Shown piece after piece: positions 39,536 through 43,634 of a stretch of DNA of 43,634 nucleotides. Position 1 is the stretch's first letter; each line of letters opens with the position of its first letter. Location: positions 1 to 43,634 of the forward strand of contig NZ_VOHA01000038.1 of NCBI RefSeq assembly GCF_007859315.1, written 5' to 3'. The stretch is from Reyranella sp. CPCC 100927. Lineage in GTDB: Bacteria > Pseudomonadota > Alphaproteobacteria > Reyranellales > Reyranellaceae. The notes beneath the pieces were generated by a model, which was not told where the DNA came from, searched no databases, and was given only the letters and a program-made list of their open reading frames with translations. The position numbers and the translations under genes were made by a program.

Positions 39536-39574
39536 GCGCCGAGTCCAATCCAACCAGACATGCTCTGTGGTTCA

Positions 39575-40501
39575 TCATTCGCGACCGTCTTGTGGCTGCA
39601 AATACCCCTCCGGCATGCCGGTACCCTCGTGGCCCTCGGCGCGGCGCTGGCTGCAGTAGTCGGTGTCTGAGCAGACGAAGGCGTGGTTGCCTTGGTCGTC
39701 GACCACGATCTCATCGAGGAAGCTGTCACCCGAGCCGCACAGCGCGCACCTGTGCTCCCAGCGCTCGATCTCGAACGGATGATCCTCGAAATCGAGCGAC
39801 TTCACCGACGTGTAGGGCGGCACGGCGTAGATGCGCTTCTCGCGCCCGGCGCCGAACAGCTGCAGCGCCGGCATGTAGTCCATCTTGGGATTGTCGAACT
39901 TGGGGATCGGCGAGGGCCGCATCAGGTAGCGGCCGTTCACCATCACGGGATAATCGTAGGCCGTCTCGATGCGGCCATAGCGCACGATGTCCTCGTAGAG
40001 TTTCACGTGCATGGCACCGTACTCGGCGAGCCCATGCATCTTGCAGGTCTCGGTCTCGCGCGGCTCCAGCCAGCGCAGCGGCTCGGGGATCGGCACCTGG
40101 TAGACGATGACCTGGCCCTCGGCGAGCTTGGTCTCCGGTATGCGGTGCCGCGTCTGCACGATGGTGGCATCCTCGGTGCGCTCCGTCGTGGCGACGCCCG
40201 TCATGCGGCGGAAGAATCCGCGGATGCTGACGGCGTTGGTGGTGTCGTCGGCGCCCTGGTCGATCACCTTGAGCGTATCGTCGCGACCGATGACGGACGC
40301 CGTCACCTGGATGCCGCCGGTGCCCCAGCCGTAGCTCAGCGGCATCTCCCGACTGCCGAACGGGATCTGGTGACCGGGGATCGCCACCGCCTTGAGGATG
40401 GCGCGGCGGATCATGCGCTTGGTCTGCTCGTCGAGGAAGGCGAAGCTGTAGCCCTCCTCCTCGCGAGCAACGTCGACGGCGGGGGGTGTCATGGCGTTCA
40501 T
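39575..40501 (-). CDS. phnJ: C-P lyase radical SAM enzyme
   Basis: The product is 308 aa from ATG 40501, overlapping the phnI stop (ATGA). Cluster cysteines are Cys252, Cys255, Cys277 and Cys283, with spacing 3-22-6 as in E. coli PhnJ; they lie in WEHRCALCGSGDSFLDEI and HAFVCSDTDYCSQRR. The N-terminal GHQIPFGSREMPLSYGWGTG and IRGFFRRMTGVATTERTEDA are also diagnostic. PhnJ uses SAM to cleave the carbon-phosphorus bond of ribose 1-phosphonate 5-phosphate, giving the 1,2-cyclic phosphate. The C-terminus ends soon after the last Cys, as usual. Confidence 0.95.
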   Translation of the reverse strand: MNAMTPPAVDVAREEEGYSFAFLDEQTKRMIRRAILKAVAIPGHQIPFGSREMPLSYGWGTGGIQVTASVIGRDDTLKVIDQGADDTTNAVSIRGFFRRMTGVATTERTEDATIVQTRHRIPETKLAEGQVIVYQVPIPEPLRWLEPRETETCKMHGLAEYGAMHVKLYEDIVRYGRIETAYDYPVMVNGRYLMRPSPIPKFDNPKMDYMPALQLFGAGREKRIYAVPPYTSVKSLDFEDHPFEIERWEHRCALCGSGDSFLDEIVVDDQGNHAFVCSDTDYCSQRRAEGHEGTGMPEGYLQPQDGRE

Positions 40502-41601
40502 TCCGCGGCCTCCGCCAGGGCTGCTTCCCGCGTCTGCGCCGCCGTGCGCCGCATGCCGCGGATCACCGTCAGCTCGGACTGGAAGTCGACGTAATGCGGC
40601 AGCTTCAAGTGCTGCACGAAGCCCTGCGCCTCGACGTTGTCGCTGTGGTAGAGCACGAACTCGGTGTCCTGGGCCGGCGAGGTCACCTCCTCGCCCAGCT
40701 CCGCCGCGCGCAGCGCACGATCGACCAGCGCCATGCCCATCGCCTTGCGCTCGCCGTGGCCGAAGCTGGTGCCGTAACCGCGGGTGAACTGTGGCGGCTC
40801 GGTCTTCGATCCGGCGAACTGGTTCACCATCTGGCATTCGGTGAGCTCGATGTCGCCCAGCTCGACGGCGAAGCCGAGCTCCGGTGCCTCGAACTCGACG
40901 GTCACCTCGCCGAAGCGGATCTCGCCGGCGAAGGGATGGTTGCGGCCATAACCGCGCTGGGTCGAGTAGCCCAGCGCCAGCAGGAAGCCCTCGTCGCCGC
41001 GCGCCAAGTTCTGCAGGCGCATGGCGCGCGGCGCCGGGAAGCGCAGCGGCTCGCGCGTCAGATCGGGCGGTGTCGGCGCCTCGGACGGCGCCACCTCGGT
41101 CTCGATCAGGCTCTCGCGGTTGAGCACGTCGATCACGCCCGGCAGGGTGTCGGCCAGCGGCGTCTCGGCGATCGGCGCCGCCGGCGGCTCGCCATTGGCG
41201 GCCAGGGCGAAATCGAGCAGGCGGTGGGTGTAGTCGAAGGTCGGACCCAGCACCTGGCCGCCCGGCACATCCTTGAAGATCGCCGACACGCGCCGGCGCA
41301 CCGTCATGCGGCTGGTCTCCAGCGGCACCGTGGCACCGAAGCGGGTCAGGGTGGTGCGATAGGCACGCAGCAGGAAGATGGCCTCGACCTGATCGCCGCG
41401 CGCCTGCTTCAGCGCCAGCGCCGCGAGATCGGGATCGTAGAGCGATCCTTCGGTCATCACGCGATCAACCGCCAGCCGCTGCTGCTCGCGGATCTGCGCC
41501 ACCGTCAGCTCGGGCACCGCGGGATCACCCCGCCGCTCTTCCGCCAGCCACGCATGCGCATTGGCAATCGCCCGCTCGCCGCCCTTGACCGCCACGTACA
41601 T
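40498..41601 (-). CDS. phnI: C-P lyase core subunit PhnI
   Basis: The protein is 367 aa from ATG 41601 (MYVAVKGGERAIANAHAWLA), the conserved PhnI opening. Strong family blocks: VDRVMTEGSLYDPDLAALAL, KQARGDQVEAIFLLRAYRTT, LLALGYSTQRGYGRNHPFAG, ECQMVNQFAGSKTEPPQFTR and GYGTSFGHGERKAMGMALVD. With PhnG, H and L it displaces adenine from ATP by phosphonate, forming ribose 1-phosphonate 5-triphosphate. It is spaced one base from phnH and overlaps phnJ by four. Confidence 0.95.
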   Translation of the reverse strand: MYVAVKGGERAIANAHAWLAEERRGDPAVPELTVAQIREQQRLAVDRVMTEGSLYDPDLAALALKQARGDQVEAIFLLRAYRTTLTRFGATVPLETSRMTVRRRVSAIFKDVPGGQVLGPTFDYTHRLLDFALAANGEPPAAPIAETPLADTLPGVIDVLNRESLIETEVAPSEAPTPPDLTREPLRFPAPRAMRLQNLARGDEGFLLALGYSTQRGYGRNHPFAGEIRFGEVTVEFEAPELGFAVELGDIELTECQMVNQFAGSKTEPPQFTRGYGTSFGHGERKAMGMALVDRALRAAELGEEVTSPAQDTEFVLYHSDNVEAQGFVQHLKLPHYVDFQSELTVIRGMRRTAAQTREAALAEAAE

Positions 41602-41602
41602 G

Positions 41603-42193
41603 TCAGGACTCCATGATCGTTGTGCGCGGCAGTGCCGCGACACGATGGCCATTCGTGAACACGACATCGACGCCGCGCGGAAACGCCGCCTGCATGGCGC
41701 GCCGATCTGTGAACCAGTTCTGTGACAGGCCGGCGACCGCCAGGCGCGCCTGCGCAGCGATGCCCGGCCCGCGCAACGTCCAGCCCGTGTCGTCGGCCAG
41801 CGACGCGACCTGGACGATCAGCGTCGTGCTGGCTTCGGGTACCTCGTCCGTGCCCCAGTCGAAGGCATCGAGCGCCGGCATGGCCTGCGGCTGCAACACC
41901 ACGGCGAACGCCGCGCGGGCTGGCGCCGTCGTGACCGGTGCGCCGGCGTGGAACGCCAGCCAGTCGGCGATGGCGGCAGCGCCGGGATCCAGCCACACCG
42001 GCGTCTCACCATCGCACAGGGTCAGCAGCAGCGCCGCCGTTGCCGGATCGAGGCCCGGCGGTGCGGCCTGCGGCCCCGGCACCGTCACGATGCGGCCAGG
42101 ATGGGCCATGGCGTCGAGCAGGCGGCGAAAGGTGCCCTGGGCGTCATGCACGTTGTCGGCGAAGCCGGGCAGCGCGGCCGTGGTCATGCTCAT
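41603..42193 (-). CDS. phnH: C-P lyase core subunit PhnH
   Basis: This 196-aa protein fits PhnH in length and motifs: NVHDAQGTFRRLLDAMAHPG near the start, ALLLTLCDGETPVWLDPGAA, IVQVASLADDTGWTLRGPGI and WFTDRRAMQAAFPRGVDVVF near the end. PhnH has a PLP-transferase-like fold without PLP and completes the PhnGHIJ core. It overlaps the phnG stop by ATGA. Confidence 0.92.
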   Translation of the reverse strand: MSMTTAALPGFADNVHDAQGTFRRLLDAMAHPGRIVTVPGPQAAPPGLDPATAALLLTLCDGETPVWLDPGAAAIADWLAFHAGAPVTTAPARAAFAVVLQPQAMPALDAFDWGTDEVPEASTTLIVQVASLADDTGWTLRGPGIAAQARLAVAGLSQNWFTDRRAMQAAFPRGVDVVFTNGHRVAALPRTTIMES

Positions 42194-42642
42194 TCTCCCC
42201 GCACCACCGTGAAGAAGTCGACGCGCGTGGCCGCGGCACGGGCGAGCACGTGGTCCTGTCGCTCGCGGCGGCGCTGCTCGGCTGGTGCGATCACGTCGCT
42301 TTCGAGTTGTCCAACGCGCTCCGGGTCCTGCAGCAACGCATCGAAGATCGCGACCAGCTCGGCCTTGCGCCGGTCGCGGCCGGCGACGTAGCCGACACCC
42401 AGCGCACCATCGGCGCCGCGCACCACGCAGCGCGTCACCGTCATCTCGCCGAGATTGAACGGCGCGCCCGAGCCGCCGGCGCGGCCACGCACCATCACCA
42501 GGCCGGTCTCGGCCGGCTTCACCACATCGTAACGCGGCGGCGGTTTGATTCGATCGAGGGCATCCTCGAGCGTCTCGCGCTCGGACCGGGCCAGGGCGGC
42601 CAGCCGGCGCTGGCGGTTCTTGGCGTCGTGATCGCTTTTCAT
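42190..42642 (-). CDS. phnG: C-P lyase core subunit PhnG
   Basis: The 150-aa protein shows the PhnG sequence pattern: RQRRLAALARSERETLEDAL, YDVVKPAETGLVMVRGRAGG, GAPFNLGEMTVTRCVVRGAD, LGVGYVAGRDRRKAELVAIF and ATRVDFFTVVRGE at the end. PhnG is the subunit that with PhnH, I and J forms the lyase complex. It is the first gene of the operon and divergent from phnF over 93 bp. Confidence 0.93.
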   Translation of the reverse strand: MKSDHDAKNRQRRLAALARSERETLEDALDRIKPPPRYDVVKPAETGLVMVRGRAGGSGAPFNLGEMTVTRCVVRGADGALGVGYVAGRDRRKAELVAIFDALLQDPERVGQLESDVIAPAEQRRRERQDHVLARAAATRVDFFTVVRGE

Positions 42643-42658
42643 CTCGACAACGATCTCA

Positions 42659-42672
42659 CTTGTCTATACAAG
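42659..42672. promoter_or_regulatory. Palindrome between phnG and phnF, putative PhnF operator
   Basis: CTTGTCTATACAAG is a 14-bp palindrome with one central mismatch pair. It is of the TGTnTAnACA type bound by GntR/HutC regulators such as PhnF. It lies downstream of the likely phnG -10 and over the possible phnF -35 (TTGTCT, spacer 17, AACTAT), so one bound dimer could repress both directions. Confidence 0.65.
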
Positions 42673-42681
42673 ATATTTTTC

Positions 42682-42710
42682 AAACTATCCCTTGCCGGTG
42701 ACCGTTGCAA
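42682..42710 (-). promoter_or_regulatory. Possible sigma70-type promoter of the phn operon
   Basis: Read leftwards: TTGCAA (-35, 42710-42705), 17-bp spacer, TAGTTT (-10, 42687-42682). Transcription would start near 42675, at the edge of the putative operator. The hexamers are imperfect. Confidence 0.35.
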
Positions 42711-42735
42711 GACCAGTCGATGAAGGTTTGACGAC

Positions 42736-43455
42736 ATGCGCACCAAGGAGGCTCCGCGCCCGCGTTGGCGTCAGATCGCCGACACGCTGAGCGCCGAACT
42801 GGAAGCCGGCACCTGGAAGGCAGGCGATCGCCTGCCTGGCGAGTACGCGCTGGCCGACCGCTTCGAGGTCAACCGGCACACGCTGCGCCAGGCGGTGTCG
42901 TACCTGGAGAACGAAGGCCTGCTGCGCGCCGAACAAGGCCGCGGCATCTTCGTACCCGATCCGCCGATCCACTACGCCGTCACGCCGCACACGCGCTTCA
43001 GCGACAACATCGGCCAGGCGCAGCGTCGCCCGTCACGGCGTCTGTTGCGGGCATCGGAGATCGCCGCCGACCCCGCCCTCGCCGCAGCGATGCAGATCCC
43101 GGTCGATACCCGGTTGATCTGTCTTGAGACGCTGAGCATGGCCGACGATCGGCCGGTGGGCATCGGCAGCCATTACTATCCCCAGGCACGCGTGCCCGAT
43201 ATCGCGACCGCGTTCACGGCGGAACGCTCCATCACCGCGGCGCTGCGCCGCTGCGGCGTGCCCGACTACAAGCGGCGCACCACACGGATTTCAGCGCAGC
43301 TCATTTCCAACGCCGACGCCCGGGTGCTGGGCGTCCGCCGCGGCCGCGCCGTGCTGGTCACCGACAGCGTCAACGTCGAGCCCGACGGCAGCATCATCGA
43401 ATTCGGCCACGGCCGCATGCTGGGCGACCTGATGACCTTCGTGGTGGAGTTTTAG
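42736..43455 (+). CDS. phnF: GntR-family phosphonate operon regulator
   Basis: The 239-aa protein starts at ATG 42736 after GAAGG. Residues about 8-75 form the GntR winged helix: PRWRQIADTLSAELEAGTWK, LPGEYALADRFEVNRHTLRQ, AVSYLENEGLLRAEQGRGIF. Residues 95-239 are the UTRA effector domain (ICLETLSMADDRPVGIGSHY, RITRISAQL-like strand, VLVTDSVNVEPDGSIIEFGH), as in HutC/PhnF. It is expected to repress phnGHIJKLMN until a phosphonate-pathway metabolite or phosphate starvation relieves it. phnC/D/E transporter genes do not follow within the window. Confidence 0.9.
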   Translation: MRTKEAPRPRWRQIADTLSAELEAGTWKAGDRLPGEYALADRFEVNRHTLRQAVSYLENEGLLRAEQGRGIFVPDPPIHYAVTPHTRFSDNIGQAQRRPSRRLLRASEIAADPALAAAMQIPVDTRLICLETLSMADDRPVGIGSHYYPQARVPDIATAFTAERSITAALRRCGVPDYKRRTTRISAQLISNADARVLGVRRGRAVLVTDSVNVEPDGSIIEFGHGRMLGDLMTFVVEF

Positions 43456-43462
43456 TGACTTA

Positions 43463-43570
43463 ACTTCCCCCGCAAGCGGGGAAGGTGGCACGAAGCGCCG
43501 GATGGGGATGGTGGCAGCGCACGCGATGCTGGTTGATACGCCCGAACCGTTCGAGCAACCCCCCTCCGGC
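43463..43570. repeat. Inverted repeat, family C, after phnF
   Basis: CTTCCCCCGCAAGCGGGGAA begins eight to ten bases past the phnF stop, followed by GGTGGCACGAAGCGCCGGAT and GGGG. A partial complementary copy (CCCCCCTCCGGCC) lies at 43558-43570. It could terminate phnF transcription. Confidence 0.7.
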
Positions 43571-43583
43571 CTTAGTGCGACCG

Positions 43584-43625
43584 CAGCACATGGGTAACAG
43601 ATTGTACTCAGCACATGGGTGACAG
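43584..43625. repeat. Two 17-bp direct repeats at the window edge
   Basis: CAGCACATGGGTAACAG (43584-43600) and CAGCACATGGGTGACAG (43609-43625) differ at one base and are 25 bp apart. They sit beyond a family C repeat and run to the end of the window. Tandem sites like this often mark an insertion-sequence end, where transposase binds. No transposase is visible because the window stops here. Confidence 0.6.
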
Positions 43626-43634
43626 TTTTCTCGC

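Overview
The window is high-GC, gene-dense bacterial chromosome with strong G/C bias at third codon positions, GTG starts and many ATGA or TGATG gene overlaps. The gene families (C-P lyase operon with an HD-domain PhnZ-like gene and a DUF1045 gene, DUF1036, DUF805, PqqD-like, MHYT histidine kinase) fit an alphaproteobacterium, probably Rhodospirillales or a neighbouring order. I cannot name the species. No rRNA, tRNA or CRISPR array is visible.

Layout. (1) 1-5.4 kb: end of an unknown gene, three secreted or exported proteins of unknown function, an AT-rich island and a large MscS-type channel. (2) 5.5-10.1 kb: an SSB-like protein, a LysR regulator, a short TetR-type protein and an MHYT-PAS histidine kinase. 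(3) 10.2-14.8 kb: an unusual peptide/glycan locus. A 58-aa peptide is followed by a GT2-TPR glycosyltransferase and an ATP-grasp enzyme, with a divergent GT10 fucosyltransferase, an internally deleted GDP-mannose 4,6-dehydratase, a stand-alone PqqD-like (RRE) protein and a two-helix membrane protein. (4) 14.8-24.7 kb: scattered metabolic, transport and regulatory genes (D-2-hydroxyacid dehydrogenase, LLM flavin oxidoreductase, alpha/beta hydrolase, SnoaL protein, MFS, EamA exporter with divergent MarR, DUF805, VOC protein, OmpA lipoprotein). (5) 24.7-29.5 kb: a coupled FAD oxygenase-like/NagB-like pair, an M20 carbamoylase-type hydrolase and an enoyl-CoA hydratase. (6) 29.6-34.7 kb: a tightly coupled nucleoside operon: purine nucleoside phosphorylase, thymidine phosphorylase, a PHYHD1-like Fe/2OG dioxygenase, adenosine deaminase and an exported HAD phosphatase. 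(7) 34.7-43.5 kb: a C-P lyase operon read leftwards, phnG-H-I-J-K-L-M, then phnZ-like, phnN and DUF1045, with divergent regulator phnF. phnC/D/E transport genes are not in the window.

How genes work together. PhnG-J/K with PhnL, PhnM and PhnN convert phosphonates to phosphoribosyl products, with PhnF as the likely repressor at a palindrome between phnG and phnF. In the nucleoside operon the exported phosphatase would free nucleosides, which the deaminase and phosphorylases break down. The dioxygenase in the middle has no assigned role in that pathway.

The window also carries three families of short inverted repeats. They sit between genes, but several copies run into genes: they supply the start of the dioxygenase, the C-terminus of the adenosine deaminase, the C-terminus of the damaged gmd, and the edge of the phnK ribosome-binding site. 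The strongest candidate for something undescribed is the 58-aa peptide/GT2-TPR/ATP-grasp/PqqD-like locus. The dioxygenase in the nucleoside operon comes second.
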